Source: Paracoccus litorisediminis (GTDB lineage: Bacteria > Pseudomonadota > Alphaproteobacteria > Rhodobacterales > Rhodobacteraceae). Taken from it: DNA of 64,000 bases. Location of the stretch: the NCBI RefSeq assembly GCF_009711205.1, contig NZ_WMIG01000003.1, forward strand, positions 124,001-188,000, read 5' to 3'. Position 1 is the first letter of the stretch. Every line of letters begins with the position of its first letter. The notes below the pieces were generated by a model that was given only the letters and a program-made list of their open reading frames with translations, did no database searches and was not told the DNA's origin. The position numbers and the translations under genes are program-made. This document shows positions 35,279 through 45,006 of this stretch, in pieces.

Positions 35279-36636
35279 ATGCGATCCTGAACGCGGGCGA
35301 TGGTCGCCAGATACTCGGCCATGATGCGGTCGCGGTCCAGATGGCGGCCCGATTGCACGACATGGCGTCCCGCCGACCAGACATCGCGGACCAGCCCGTC
35401 ATGCCCGGCAAAGATCAGGCTGTCCAGCAACTGGTCGTCCTTGCGCCCGGCCATGACCGGATTGTCCGTGTCGATGGCGACCAGATCCGCCCACAGCCCT
35501 TGCGCAATCGCCCCGGTCTCGCGGCCCGCCGCCGTCGCGCCGCCGTCCAGACCGGCTTCATAGATGACCCGCCCGGTCGAACGCCCCGGCTGCGCCAGAA
35601 TCGCCCGGCCCCGGTCGCGCAGGCGCTGGCTGTATTCCAGCGTGCGCAACTCTTCGACCAGCGAGATGCGGATATTGCTGTCCGAGCCAAAGCCCAGCCG
35701 CCCGCCGGCCTCGGCCCAGATCGTGCCGTTGAAGATGCCATCCCCCAGCGAGGATTCGGTGATCGGGCACAGACCCGCGACCGCGCCACTGGCAGCAAGG
35801 CGGCGGGTCTCGTCCTCGGTCATGTGGGTCAGGTGGATCAGCGTCCAGCGGCGATCGGGGGCGAAATTGTCCAGAACCCATTCGACCGGGCGGCGGCCAT
35901 AGGCGGCGCTGATCTCGTGGATTTCCGGGATCTGCTCGGCCAGATGCATATGCAGCGGGCGATCCGGGCGCAGTGCCACGCACATCTGCAATGCTTCGGG
36001 CGACACGGCGCGCAGCGAATGAGGGGCGATGCCGATGCCGCTATCGCCGTCCAGATGTGCCAGCGTACCCTCGGCCCCTTCCAGCAGGCGCTGGAATTCC
36101 TCGGGGGTGGTGCCGAAACGGTCCTGACCGGGGATCAGCGCGCGGCGGTCGGTGCCGCCGAACTGGTAATGCACCGGCAGCAGGGTCAGGCCGATGCCCG
36201 TCCGGCTGGCCGCCGCCGCAATCCGCGCCGCCATTTCCGCGATATTGTCGTAATGCCCGCCGCCGACGCCGTGATGCAGGTAATGGAATTCGACATTGGT
36301 GGCATAGCCCGCCTCCAGCATCTCCATCTGGACCAGCGCGGCGATGGGTTCGACATCATCCGGGGTCAGATGCTCCAGAAAGCGGTACATGATCTGGCGC
36401 CATGTCCAGAAAGTGTCGCGCGGCTCGGGGCCCCTGGCCTCGCTCAGACCGGCCATCGCGCGCTGAAAGGCGTGGCTGTGCAGGTTCGCCATTGCGGGCA
36501 GCAGCAGCCCGACGCGATGCCCCTCGGGTGCAGACCCGGCGGTGACCGCGGTGATGCGGCCATCCTCGACCGTCACCGATACGTTTTCCGCCCAACCTTC
36601 GGGCAACAAGGCCCGCTCTGCCCAGATCCGAACCAT
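35275..36636 (-). CDS. hutF: Formimidoylglutamate deiminase HutF
   Basis: Converts N-formimino-L-glutamate to N-formyl-L-glutamate and ammonia; cytoplasmic, amidohydrolase superfamily. 453 aa from the ATG after AAAAGGGG; six extra residues upstream are unlikely. LLPAMANLHSHAFQRAM provides the first metal-binding His pair. HLAEQ and later THMTEDET supply further ligands, and GLGSDSN-type metal Asp appears as GFGSDSNIRISL. Presence of HutF, not HutG-formiminoglutamase, defines the five-step pathway here. Confidence 0.95.
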   Translation of the reverse strand: MVRIWAERALLPEGWAENVSVTVEDGRITAVTAGSAPEGHRVGLLLPAMANLHSHAFQRAMAGLSEARGPEPRDTFWTWRQIMYRFLEHLTPDDVEPIAALVQMEMLEAGYATNVEFHYLHHGVGGGHYDNIAEMAARIAAAASRTGIGLTLLPVHYQFGGTDRRALIPGQDRFGTTPEEFQRLLEGAEGTLAHLDGDSGIGIAPHSLRAVSPEALQMCVALRPDRPLHMHLAEQIPEIHEISAAYGRRPVEWVLDNFAPDRRWTLIHLTHMTEDETRRLAASGAVAGLCPITESSLGDGIFNGTIWAEAGGRLGFGSDSNIRISLVEELRTLEYSQRLRDRGRAILAQPGRSTGRVIYEAGLDGGATAAGRETGAIAQGLWADLVAIDTDNPVMAGRKDDQLLDSLIFAGHDGLVRDVWSAGRHVVQSGRHLDRDRIMAEYLATIARVQDRM

Positions 36637-36661
36637 CCGCTTGCCCCTTTTCACGTCAAAA

Positions 36662-36700
36662 TAAGTTTAGACATAGATGCTGATTAAGTTTAGACATAGA
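36662..36700. promoter_or_regulatory. Probable HutC operators: duplicated TAAGTTTAGACATAGA
   Basis: The 16-bp sequence is exactly repeated at 36662-36677 and 36685-36700 (23-bp period), in the 95-bp region between divergent hutF and hutI. It contains GTTTAGAC, one mismatch from the GT(A/C)TAGAC core known for HutC/NagR-type GntR regulators. The stretch is strikingly AT-rich for this genome. Sits where binding would block both promoters. Confidence 0.7.
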
Positions 36701-36731
36701 ACGAAGAAGAAATCAATGACGGAGCGTCGGG

Positions 36732-37934
36732 ATGCTGCTTCTGATGCAGGGGAATTTCGCCGGAATGTCGGCTGAATCAGGTGGTTACGACCTGATCCAG
36801 CAGGGCGCGATGGTGCTGGATGGCGACCGAATCGTCTGGGTCGGACCTGAGACCGCGCTGCCCGGCGAATATGCCGATTTGCCGCGCCATGATCTGGGTG
36901 GGCGGCTGGTCACGCCGGGGCTGATCGACTGCCATACCCATGTCGTCTTTGGCGGCGACCGTGCCCGCGAATTCGAGATGCGGCTGGAAGGCGCCGGCTA
37001 TGAGGAAATCGCCCGCGCCGGTGGCGGCATCCTCTCCAGCGTCCGCAATACCCGCGAGGCGGATGAAGAAGCCCTGCTGGCCCAATCCCTGCCCCGCGTC
37101 GATGCGCTGCTGGCCGAGGGCGTGACCACGCTGGAAATCAAGTCGGGCTATGGCCTGACAGTTCAGGATGAACTGAAAATGCTGCGCGTCGCGCGTCGCA
37201 TTGCCGAAGTCCGCGCCGTCACCGTGCGCACCACATGGCTGGCGGCCCATGCCCTGCCCCCCGAATACAAGGACGACCGCGCGGGTTATATCCGCGACGT
37301 GGTCATCGCCGGAATGCAGCAAGGCCATGCCGAAGGGCTGATCGACGCGGTCGACGGCTTCTGCGAGGGCATCGCCTTTTCCCGCGAGGAAATGGCCGCG
37401 ATCTTTGACGCCGCCGCCCAGCTTGGCCTGCCGGTCAAGCTGCATGCCGAACAGCTCTCGGACCTTCACGGTGCCGAAATGGCCGCGCAGCACGGCGCGC
37501 TTTCCGCCGATCACCTCGAATGGCTGGGTCAGGACGGCATCGACGCCATGGCCGCATCCGGCACCGTCGCGGTGCTGCTGCCCGGCGCGTTCTATACCCT
37601 GCGCGAGACGAAATACCCGCCGCTTCAAGCCCTGCGCGACGCGGGCGTGCCGATTGCGCTGGCGACCGATTGCAACCCCGGCACCTCGCCGCTGACCTCG
37701 ATCCTGCTGACGATGAACATGGGCGCGACGCTGTTTCGCATGACGCCGGTGGAATGCCTGACCGGCGTCACCCGCCATGCGGCCACCGCCCTTGGCCTGC
37801 GTGATCGCGGCCAGCTTTCCCCCGGAATGCGCGCCGATCTGGCCATCTGGGACATCACCCATCCCGCCGAGCTGACCTATCGCATCGGCTTCAATCCCCT
37901 TCATGCCCGCATTGTCGGAGGCGAATTTGTCTGA
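36732..37934 (+). CDS. hutI: Imidazolonepropionase HutI
   Basis: Hydrolyses 4-imidazolone-5-propionate to N-formimino-L-glutamate; cytoplasmic metal-dependent amidohydrolase. 400 aa. [20 protein letters not shown] has the metal His pair. Other family stretches are [40 protein letters not shown] and [16 protein letters not shown] lies 7 nt before the ATG. First gene of the plus-strand hut operon. Its 3-prime end overlaps the hutH start by 8 bp. Confidence 0.97.
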   Translation: MLLLMQGNFAGMSAESGGYDLIQQGAMVLDGDRIVWVGPETALPGEYADLPRHDLGGRLVTPGLIDCHTHVVFGGDRAREFEMRLEGAGYEEIARAGGGILSSVRNTREADEEALLAQSLPRVDALLAEGVTTLEIKSGYGLTVQDELKMLRVARRIAEVRAVTVRTTWLAAHALPPEYKDDRAGYIRDVVIAGMQQGHAEGLIDAVDGFCEGIAFSREEMAAIFDAAAQLGLPVKLHAEQLSDLHGAEMAAQHGALSADHLEWLGQDGIDAMAASGTVAVLLPGAFYTLRETKYPPLQALRDAGVPIALATDCNPGTSPLTSILLTMNMGATLFRMTPVECLTGVTRHAATALGLRDRGQLSPGMRADLAIWDITHPAELTYRIGFNPLHARIVGGEFV

Positions 37935-39468
37935 ACTGATCCTTACCCCCGGTGAAACCACTCTGGCCCAGCTGGAATCCGTCTGGCGCAAGGGGCTGGC
38001 CGTGCGGCTGGCCGACAGCGCCCGCCCCGGCATCGCGGCCTCTGCGGCCCGTATCCAAGCGGCGGCCAATGGCGACGTGCCGGTTTACGGCGTGAACACC
38101 GGTTTCGGCAAACTGGCCTCGATCAAGATCCGCTCCGAGGATACCGCCACCCTGCAACGCAACCTGATCCTGTCGCATTGCTGCGGCGTGGGTGAGCCGG
38201 TCGAGCCGGAAACCACCCGCCTGATCATGGTGCTGAAGCTGCTGTCGCTGGGTCGCGGCGCTTCGGGCGTCCGCCCCGAGGTCATCGCGCTGATCGAAAA
38301 CATGCTGGCCCAAGGCGTGCTGCCGGTGATCCCGTCGCAGGGCTCGGTCGGCGCTTCCGGCGATCTGGCGCCGCTGGCGCATATGGCCGCGACCATGCTG
38401 GGCGAGGGCCGCGCGACCCATAAGGGCCGCGAGATGGCATCCGCCGAGGCGCTGGCTGCAGCAGGGCTTGCCCCGGTCGTGCTGGCCGCCAAAGAGGGTC
38501 TGGCGCTGATCAACGGCACGCAGGCCTCGACCGCCTTTGCGCTGGCCGGGCTGTTCGACGCATTCGCAAGCGCCCGCGCGGCGCTGGTCACCTCGTCGCT
38601 GTCGACCGATGCGATCATGGGCTCGACCGCGCCCTTCCTTGAGGAAATCCACACTTTGCGCGGCCATCGCGGCCAGATCCTTGCCGCCCGCGCCATCCGG
38701 GGCCTGATGGATGGCAGCGAAATCCGCGAAAGCCACCGGGTCGGCGATACCCGCGTGCAGGACCCCTATTGCATCCGCTGCCAGCCGCAGGTGACCGGGG
38801 CCTGCATCGACCTGCTGTGGCAGGCCGCCCGCACGCTGGAAATCGAATCCAATGCCGCGACCGACAACCCGCTGGTGCTGACCAGTCAGGACCTGATCGT
38901 CTCGGGCGGGAACTTCCACGCCGAACCCGTGGCCTTTGCCGCCGACCAGATCGCGCTGGCGATCGCGGAAATCGGGGCGATTTCCCAGCGCCGCATCGCG
39001 CTGATGGTGGACCCGGCCCTGTCCCATGACCTGCCCCCCTTCCTGACCCCCGATCCGGGTCTGAATTCGGGCCTGATGATCGCCGAAGTCACCAGCGCCG
39101 CGCTGATGAGCGAGAACAAGCATCTGGCCAATCCCTGCTCGACCGACTCGACGCCGACCAGCGCCAACCAAGAGGACCACGTGTCCATGGCCGCCCATGG
39201 TGCGCGTCGCCTGAAGCGGATGAACGCGAACCTGGCCCATATCATCGGGATCGAGGCGATGTGCGCTGCCGCTGGCGTCGAATTCCGCGCGCCGCTGACC
39301 ACCTCGGCCCCGCTGCAATCGGTGATCGCCACCCTGCGCGCGACGGTTCCGGCGCTGGATCAGGACCGTTACATGGCCCCCGATCTGACTGAAGCCGCGC
39401 GTCTGGTCCGCGAAGGCGCGCTGGTCGCAGCCGTCGCCCCCGAACTGCTGGCCGAGGTGACGGCGTGA
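37927..39468 (+). CDS. hutH: Histidine ammonia-lyase HutH
   Basis: Removes ammonia from histidine to form urocanate, the first step of the pathway. 513 aa using a TTG start at 37927, favoured because GGAGG sits 5 nt upstream and it gives [10 protein letters not shown], the usual N-terminus; an in-frame ATG at 37903 is the alternative. Ala143-Ser144-Gly145 in [15 protein letters not shown] forms the MIO electrophile. YGVNTGFG carries the catalytic Tyr. The start overlaps hutI and the stop overlaps hutG (GTGA). Confidence 0.97.
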   Translation: MSELILTPGETTLAQLESVWRKGLAVRLADSARPGIAASAARIQAAANGDVPVYGVNTGFGKLASIKIRSEDTATLQRNLILSHCCGVGEPVEPETTRLIMVLKLLSLGRGASGVRPEVIALIENMLAQGVLPVIPSQGSVGASGDLAPLAHMAATMLGEGRATHKGREMASAEALAAAGLAPVVLAAKEGLALINGTQASTAFALAGLFDAFASARAALVTSSLSTDAIMGSTAPFLEEIHTLRGHRGQILAARAIRGLMDGSEIRESHRVGDTRVQDPYCIRCQPQVTGACIDLLWQAARTLEIESNAATDNPLVLTSQDLIVSGGNFHAEPVAFAADQIALAIAEIGAISQRRIALMVDPALSHDLPPFLTPDPGLNSGLMIAEVTSAALMSENKHLANPCSTDSTPTSANQEDHVSMAAHGARRLKRMNANLAHIIGIEAMCAAAGVEFRAPLTTSAPLQSVIATLRATVPALDQDRYMAPDLTEAARLVREGALVAAVAPELLAEVTA

Positions 39469-40256
39469 CCCCGGTCGAAGTCACCCAAGGCGACAGCCCG
39501 GTCATCCTTGGCCTGCCCCATACCGGGACTTGGCTGCCCGAGGAAATCCGCGCGCAACTGAACCCGCGCGGGCAGGTTCTGGCCGATACCGACTGGCATA
39601 TCGAACGGCTTTACGATGGGCTGCTGCCCGGCGCGACCACGGTGCGGGCAACCTTCCACCGCTATGTCATCGACGCCAATCGCGGCGCGGATGATGCAAG
39701 CCTGTATCCCGGCCAGAACACCACCGGCCTTGTTCCCGTCACCGATTTCGACGGCGAGCCGATCTGGATCTCTGAGCCCACGGCCGAGGATATCGCCGAC
39801 CGCAAGGTCCGCTTCCACGCGCCCTATCACGCGGCCTTGGCGGCGGAAATTCAGCGGGTCCGGGCCAAGCATGGCGTGGCGATCCTGTATGATTGCCACT
39901 CGATCCGCAGCCACATCCCCTTCCTGTTCGAAGGCACGCTTCCCGACTTCAACATCGGCACGAATAGCGGTGCTGCTTGCGCCCCGCGCATCGAAAAGGC
40001 CGTGTTCGACATCTGCGCCGCCACCGGCCAGACCCATGTGCTGAACGGCCGCTTCAAGGGCGGCTGGACCACCCGGCATTACGGCCAGCCGGGCACCGGC
40101 GTCCATGCGATCCAGATGGAGCTGGCGCAATCCACCCATCTGGCCACGGAAACCCCACCCTTTGCCTATGACGACGCCAAGGCCGCCGGCCTGCGCGTGA
40201 CCCTTTCCCATATCCTGCACCAACTCGCGGCGCTTGCCGCCGAACTGAAGGCATGA
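39465..40256 (+). CDS. hutG: N-formylglutamate deformylase HutG
   Basis: Hydrolyses N-formyl-L-glutamate to glutamate and formate, last step of the pathway. 263 aa, GTG start overlapping the hutH stop. Family stretches: [51 protein letters not shown] (metal-binding His) and [13 protein letters not shown]. Cytoplasmic. The ATG of hutU overlaps its stop. Confidence 0.96.
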   Translation: MTPVEVTQGDSPVILGLPHTGTWLPEEIRAQLNPRGQVLADTDWHIERLYDGLLPGATTVRATFHRYVIDANRGADDASLYPGQNTTGLVPVTDFDGEPIWISEPTAEDIADRKVRFHAPYHAALAAEIQRVRAKHGVAILYDCHSIRSHIPFLFEGTLPDFNIGTNSGAACAPRIEKAVFDICAATGQTHVLNGRFKGGWTTRHYGQPGTGVHAIQMELAQSTHLATETPPFAYDDAKAAGLRVTLSHILHQLAALAAELKA

Positions 40257-41926
40257 CCCAGATGGACAACCCCCGTCACAATACCCGCGACGTCTATCCC
40301 GCCACCGGAACCGAGATCACCGCGAAAAGCTGGCTGACCGAGGCCCCCTTGCGGATGCTGATGAACAACCTGCATCCCGACGTGGCCGAGAACCCGCATG
40401 AGCTGGTCGTCTATGGCGGCATCGGCCGCGCCGCCCGGACCTGGAAGGATTTCGACCTGATCGTCGATAGCCTGCGCGCTCTGGAAGAGGACGAGACCCT
40501 GCTGGTGCAATCCGGCAAGCCGGTCGGCGTCTTCAAGACCCACAAGGACGCGCCGCGCGTGCTGATCGCCAACTCGAACCTGGTGCCGCATTGGGCGAAC
40601 TGGGACCATTTCAACGAACTGGACAAGCGCGGACTGGCCATGTACGGCCAGATGACCGCCGGTTCGTGGATCTATATCGGCACGCAGGGCATCGTTCAGG
40701 GCACTTATGAAACCTTTGTCGAGGCCGGTCGCCAGCATTACGGCGGCGACCTGAAGGGCAAATGGGTGCTGACCGGTGGTCTTGGCGGCATGGGCGGCGC
40801 GCAGCCGCTGGCCGCCGTGATGGCCGGGGCCTGCTGTCTGGCCGTCGAATGCGACGAGACCCGCGCCGATTTCCGTCTGCGCACCCGTTATGTCGATGAA
40901 AAGACCCACGATCTGGACGAAGCTCTGGCGATGATCGACCGCTGGACCAAGGCCGGAGAGGCGAAATCCGTGGCGCTGATCGGCAACGCCGCCGATGTCT
41001 TCCCGGAACTGGTCAAGCGCGGCGTCCGCCCCGATCTGGTCACCGACCAGACCAGCGCCCATGACCCGGTGCATGGCTACCTGCCGATCGGCTGGACCGT
41101 CGCCGAATGGCGCGCGAAACAGGAATCCGACCCGAAAGCGGTCGAAAAAGCCGCTCGTGCCTCGATGCGCGTGCAGGTCGAGGCCATGGTGGCCTTTGCC
41201 GATGCCGGGATCCCGACCGTCGATTACGGCAACAACATCCGCCAGATGGCGCTGGAAGAGGGCTTCACCCGCGCCTTTGCCTTCCCGGGTTTTGTCCCCG
41301 CCTATATCCGCCCGCTGTTCTGCCGCGGCATCGGTCCCTTCCGCTGGGCGGCGCTTTCGGGCGACCCCGAGGACATCCGCAAGACCGACGCCAAGGTCAA
41401 GGAACTGGTCGATGACGCGCATCTGCATAATTGGCTGGACATGGCGCAGGAACGCATCGCGTTCCAGGGTCTGCCCGCGCGGATCTGCTGGGTCGGGCTT
41501 GGCATTCGCCACAAGCTGGGCCTTGCCTTCAACGAAATGGTTCGCAATGGCGAGCTGAAGGCCCCGATCGTCATTGGCCGCGACCATCTGGACTCTGGTT
41601 CGGTCGCTTCGCCCAACCGGGAAACCGAGGCGATGCAGGACGGCTCGGATGCCGTGTCCGACTGGCCGCTGCTGAACGCGCTGCTGAACACCGCATCCGG
41701 CGCGACCTGGGTGTCGCTGCATCACGGCGGCGGCGTCGGCATGGGCTTTTCGCAGCATTCGGGCATGGTCATCTGCTGCGACGGCAGCGAGGATGCCGAC
41801 CGCCGCATCGCGCGCGTGCTGTGGAATGACCCAGCAACCGGCGTGATGCGTCATGCGGATGCAGGCTATGACATTGCCATCGAATGCGCCAAAGAGCATG
41901 GGTTGAACTTGCCGGGCATTCTCTGA
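40253..41926 (+). CDS. hutU: Urocanate hydratase HutU
   Basis: Adds water to urocanate to give imidazolonepropionate, using tightly bound NAD as an electrophile. 557 aa, the family's usual length. [13 protein letters not shown] is the NAD-binding Gly-rich loop. [12 protein letters not shown] contains the conserved active-site Cys, and [20 protein letters not shown] is the C-terminal signature. ATG overlaps the hutG stop by 4 bp. Last enzyme gene before the transporter genes. Confidence 0.97.
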   Translation: MTQMDNPRHNTRDVYPATGTEITAKSWLTEAPLRMLMNNLHPDVAENPHELVVYGGIGRAARTWKDFDLIVDSLRALEEDETLLVQSGKPVGVFKTHKDAPRVLIANSNLVPHWANWDHFNELDKRGLAMYGQMTAGSWIYIGTQGIVQGTYETFVEAGRQHYGGDLKGKWVLTGGLGGMGGAQPLAAVMAGACCLAVECDETRADFRLRTRYVDEKTHDLDEALAMIDRWTKAGEAKSVALIGNAADVFPELVKRGVRPDLVTDQTSAHDPVHGYLPIGWTVAEWRAKQESDPKAVEKAARASMRVQVEAMVAFADAGIPTVDYGNNIRQMALEEGFTRAFAFPGFVPAYIRPLFCRGIGPFRWAALSGDPEDIRKTDAKVKELVDDAHLHNWLDMAQERIAFQGLPARICWVGLGIRHKLGLAFNEMVRNGELKAPIVIGRDHLDSGSVASPNRETEAMQDGSDAVSDWPLLNALLNTASGATWVSLHHGGGVGMGFSQHSGMVICCDGSEDADRRIARVLWNDPATGVMRHADAGYDIAIECAKEHGLNLPGIL

Positions 41927-41932
41927 TTCAAG

Positions 41933-41964
41933 GGGGCGACGACGCAACGAAACGACGTCGCCCC
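41933..41964 (+). other. Hairpin between hutU and the transporter genes
   Basis: Nine-bp perfect inverted repeat GGGGCGACG/CGTCGCCCC with a 14-nt loop, directly after the hutU stop and without a T-tract. Likely a processing or stabilising element, or a weak terminator separating enzyme and transporter expression. Confidence 0.5.
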
Positions 41965-41990
41965 GTCACCTGTCCAACTAGGAGAAAGAC

Positions 41991-42806
41991 ATGAGTTTCC
42001 ACATGAGCCTGAAGGCCGCATTTGTCAGCCTGATCGCGCTTGGCGCGGGCACGGCCGCCTCGGCCGACCAGCTGGCCGATGTCAAGGCCGCGGGCAAGAT
42101 CGTCACCGCGACCGACATGCACTATGCTCCCTTCGACATGCTGACCAACGGCACCTATGAGGGGCTGACCAAGGACCTGTTCGACGAAGTGTCGAAGGAA
42201 ATCGGCGTCGAGCCGCTGTATCAGGACATTCCCTGGACCGCCGAACTGCCGGGCCTTGAGGTCAAGAAATTCGACATCGTCATCGCTCCGGTGACCATCA
42301 CCCCGGAACGGCTGGAGCGTTACACCTTCACCCTGCCGATCGCCGATGCCACCGTCGCGCTGGTCAAATCTGCGTCCAGCGACCTGAAAAAGCCCGAGGA
42401 CATCAAGGGCAAGACCGTCGGCGTCCAGCAAGGCACCGCGCAGTTCAAGCAGCTTGAAGCCTATGGCGCCAGCCTTGGCGGCGTGACCATCAAGGAATAC
42501 GGCACCACCGACGAGGCCTATGCCGATCTGGCCGCCGGTCGTCTGGACGCCGTCGCCGGTTCGCTGCCGAACCTGACCTATCTGGTCAAGAACCGCCCCG
42601 AGACCTTTGCCCTGTTCGAACCCGCGAAATTCGGCGAGGCCAAGTATTTCGCCTGGGTCCTGCGCAAGGATGCCGACAGCGAGCCCTTTGCCAAGGCGAT
42701 CAACGACGCCCTGCTGAAGATGACCGACGATGGCCGCGTCAAGGCGATCCAGGAAAAATGGCTGGGCACCTATACCGAGCTGCCGCGCGAAGTGCCTGCG
42801 AAATAA
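41991..42806 (+). CDS. Polar amino acid ABC transporter substrate-binding protein (probably histidine)
   Basis: 271 aa periplasmic protein of the SBP_bac_3 family. TAGGAGAAAGAC precedes the ATG. Signal peptide about residues 1-25 (KAAFVSLIALGAGTAASA). Mature start DQLADVKAAGKIVTATDMHYAPFDM is family-typical; GKTVGVQQGTAQFKQLE and the GRLDAVAGSLP stretch line the ligand cleft. Gene order after hutU and before HisQ/M/P-like genes points to histidine or urocanate uptake; the ligand is inferred. Confidence 0.9.
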   Translation: MSFHMSLKAAFVSLIALGAGTAASADQLADVKAAGKIVTATDMHYAPFDMLTNGTYEGLTKDLFDEVSKEIGVEPLYQDIPWTAELPGLEVKKFDIVIAPVTITPERLERYTFTLPIADATVALVKSASSDLKKPEDIKGKTVGVQQGTAQFKQLEAYGASLGGVTIKEYGTTDEAYADLAAGRLDAVAGSLPNLTYLVKNRPETFALFEPAKFGEAKYFAWVLRKDADSEPFAKAINDALLKMTDDGRVKAIQEKWLGTYTELPREVPAK

Positions 42807-42819
42807 GCCTTTCTTCATA

Positions 42820-42850
42820 GGCGGGGATATGCAATCCCCGCCTTTTTTTT
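42820..42850 (+). terminator. Intrinsic terminator/attenuator after the binding-protein gene
   Basis: Stem GGCGGGGAT / ATCCCCGCC (42820-42828, 42834-42842), 5-nt loop, then eight T residues to 42850. A textbook Rho-independent terminator between the binding protein and permease genes. Partial read-through would give more binding protein than membrane subunits, as is common in such operons. Confidence 0.9.
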
Positions 42851-42869
42851 CGGCCAAGACGAGACCCGC

Positions 42870-43517
42870 ATGTTTTCCCTCCCCGTCTTCCTCGAAAGCT
42901 TCGGGCCGCTGATCTGGGCGGCGCGCTACACGCTGCTGATATCCTTTCTGGGCATTGGTCTGGGGCTGGTGATCGGCGCGCTGATCTGCGCTGCGCGCCT
43001 GTCGCCCTATATTGCCCTGCGCCGCTTCGCCGCCGTCTGGGTCAGCTTCCTGCGTGGCGTGCCGCTGCTGGTGCAGCTGCTGGTATTCTACTACACCCTG
43101 CCCGTGATCGGGATCGACGTTCCGGCGTTTGTCGCCGCTGTGGTGACCGTGGGCATCTGCGCCAGCGCCTATATTTCGGAAATCTGGCGCGGTGCCATCG
43201 CCGCCCTGCCGAAAGGCCAGTCCGAGGCCGCCACCGCCATCGGCATGGGCCCGCGCGACATCTGGACCCGCGTGATCCTGCCGCAGGCGGTGACCATGTC
43301 CCTGCCCGCGCTGATCAACGAACTGATCCTGCTGGTAAAGGCCAGCTCGCTGGTCTCGGTCGTCGGCATCCTTGAGATCACCCGCGCCAGTCAGGCACAG
43401 GCCGCGACCACCTTCCGCCCGCTGGAAGTCTATATCGCCGCCGCCTGCATCTATCTGGCGATCAACCTGTGCCTTGCGGTGCTGGGACGCTACCTTGAAC
43501 ACAGGACGGCCGTGTGA
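42870..43517 (+). CDS. Amino acid ABC transporter permease (HisQ/HisM type), first
   Basis: 215 aa. Five hydrophobic segments. WAARYTLLISFLGIGLGLVIG is the usual opening of this family, and the cytoplasmic EAA loop reads SEAATAIGMGPRDIWTRVILP. Inner-membrane half of the channel, paired with the next permease. Stop (TGA) overlaps the following start. Confidence 0.93.
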   Translation: MFSLPVFLESFGPLIWAARYTLLISFLGIGLGLVIGALICAARLSPYIALRRFAAVWVSFLRGVPLLVQLLVFYYTLPVIGIDVPAFVAAVVTVGICASAYISEIWRGAIAALPKGQSEAATAIGMGPRDIWTRVILPQAVTMSLPALINELILLVKASSLVSVVGILEITRASQAQAATTFRPLEVYIAAACIYLAINLCLAVLGRYLEHRTAV

Positions 43518-44179
43518 TGGATTTCAGCATCTTTCAGCAATACGGCCCCGCCCTGCTCAAGGGCTTTGCCAATACCATCCTGTGCTGGGCACTGGGGACG
43601 GTCCTTGGCATGGCGCTGGGACTGGTCATCGCGCTGATCCAGCGCTACGCCCCGCGCCCGGTGCGCTGGATCGTTCAGGCCTATATCGAGATCATCCGTG
43701 GCACGCCGTTTCTGGTGCAGCTTTTCGTCCTTTACTATGGCGGCCCGCTGATCGGGCTGCGGCTGGACGCACTGCCTGCGGGCCTGCTGGGCCTGACCAT
43801 CTATGGCAGCCCCTATTTCGCGGAAATCTTCCGTTCCGGCTTCCGCGCCGTGCCGCATGGCCAGATCGAGGCCGCCCGCGCCATCGGCATGACCGAAATG
43901 ACCATCGTGCGCCGCATCCTGCTGCCGCTTGGCCTTGTCTCGGCTTTGCCCGCGCTGATCAACTTCTCGATCATCCTGACCAAGGAAACGGTGATCCTGT
44001 CGATCATCACCGTGCCGGAACTGATGTATCAGGTGAACCGCATGTCCACGGAAACCTTCCGCTATCTGGAAGCGAACCTCGTGCTGGCACTGTTCTTCTG
44101 GGTTCTGGTCGAAACCATCTCGCGCGTTGGCCGCCGGCTTGAGACGCGCATCACGAAACACCTGATCGAAAGGACCTGA
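43517..44179 (+). CDS. Amino acid ABC transporter permease (HisQ/HisM type), second
   Basis: 220 aa... counted from the ATG at 43517; a GTG three bases earlier is the alternative start. [20 protein letters not shown] opens the domain; the EAA loop reads [40 protein letters not shown] is a family signature. Forms a heterodimer with the preceding permease. Two bases separate its stop from the ATPase gene. Confidence 0.93.
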   Translation: MDFSIFQQYGPALLKGFANTILCWALGTVLGMALGLVIALIQRYAPRPVRWIVQAYIEIIRGTPFLVQLFVLYYGGPLIGLRLDALPAGLLGLTIYGSPYFAEIFRSGFRAVPHGQIEAARAIGMTEMTIVRRILLPLGLVSALPALINFSIILTKETVILSIITVPELMYQVNRMSTETFRYLEANLVLALFFWVLVETISRVGRRLETRITKHLIERT

Positions 44180-44181
44180 CG

Positions 44182-44952
44182 ATGCAGGCTTCCTCCGTCG
44201 AGATCCGCAAGGTCAACAAGTTCTACGGCCCCTTTCACGCGCTGAAGGACGTGGACCTGAACATCCTGCCGGGCAAGGTCACCTGCCTGATCGGGCCCTC
44301 CGGCTCGGGCAAGTCGACGCTACTGCGCTGCGTCAACTTCCTTGAGGAATACGATTCAGGCGAGGTCCGCATCGACGGCCAGCTGATCGGCTATGACGCG
44401 CCCGGCAAGAAGATGTCGGGCCGCAAGCTGCGCGAGATGCGCCGTTCCATCGGCATGGTGTTCCAGCAGTTCAACCTGTGGCCGCATATGACTGCGCTGG
44501 AAAACGTGGCCGAAGGGCTGATCCGCGTCCGCGGTCTGCCAAAGGCCGAGGCACAAGAGCGCGCGAGCGCCGCCCTGACCAAGGTGGGTTTGGCGGACAA
44601 GATGCAGAACCACCCCTCGCGCCTGTCGGGCGGCCAGCAGCAGCGCGTGGCCATTGCCCGCGCCATCGCCATGGAACCGCGGCTGATGCTGTTCGATGAG
44701 CCGACCTCGGCGCTTGACCCCGAACTGGTCGGCGAAGTGCTGAACGTGATGAAGACCTTGGCCAGCGAAGGCATGACCATGGTCGTCGTGACCCATGAAA
44801 TGGGCTTTGCCGCCCATGTCGCCGATCAGGTGGCCTTCATGGAAAAGGGCGAGCTGGTCGGCTGCGACACCCCCTCGCGTATCCTGCACCAGCCCGACGA
44901 TCCGCGCATCCAGTCCTTCCTGCGCACCTATCATGAGCGCAACAGCTTCTAA
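44182..44952 (+). CDS. Amino acid ABC transporter ATP-binding protein (HisP/GlnQ type)
   Basis: 256 aa ATPase. Walker [13 protein letters not shown] near 39-50, Q-loop [17 protein letters not shown], signature [14 protein letters not shown], Walker [15 protein letters not shown] and H-loop VVTHEMGFA. Closes the hut/transport operon. A strong hairpin follows 9 nt after the stop. Energises uptake of the histidine-type ligand. Confidence 0.95.
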   Translation: MQASSVEIRKVNKFYGPFHALKDVDLNILPGKVTCLIGPSGSGKSTLLRCVNFLEEYDSGEVRIDGQLIGYDAPGKKMSGRKLREMRRSIGMVFQQFNLWPHMTALENVAEGLIRVRGLPKAEAQERASAALTKVGLADKMQNHPSRLSGGQQQRVAIARAIAMEPRLMLFDEPTSALDPELVGEVLNVMKTLASEGMTMVVVTHEMGFAAHVADQVAFMEKGELVGCDTPSRILHQPDDPRIQSFLRTYHERNSF

Positions 44953-44960
44953 GACATGAC

Positions 44961-44988
44961 GACGACGCCCGTGGCTGCGGGCGTCGTC
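44961..44988. terminator. Bidirectional hairpin between convergent genes
   Basis: Perfect 11-bp stem GACGACGCCCG/CGGGCGTCGTC with a 6-nt loop, between the convergent transporter ATPase and decarboxylase genes. No long T-tract follows on either strand, but position and stability fit a shared terminator. Confidence 0.7.
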
Positions 44989-45006
44989 GAACTGATATGG
45001 TGGCGG

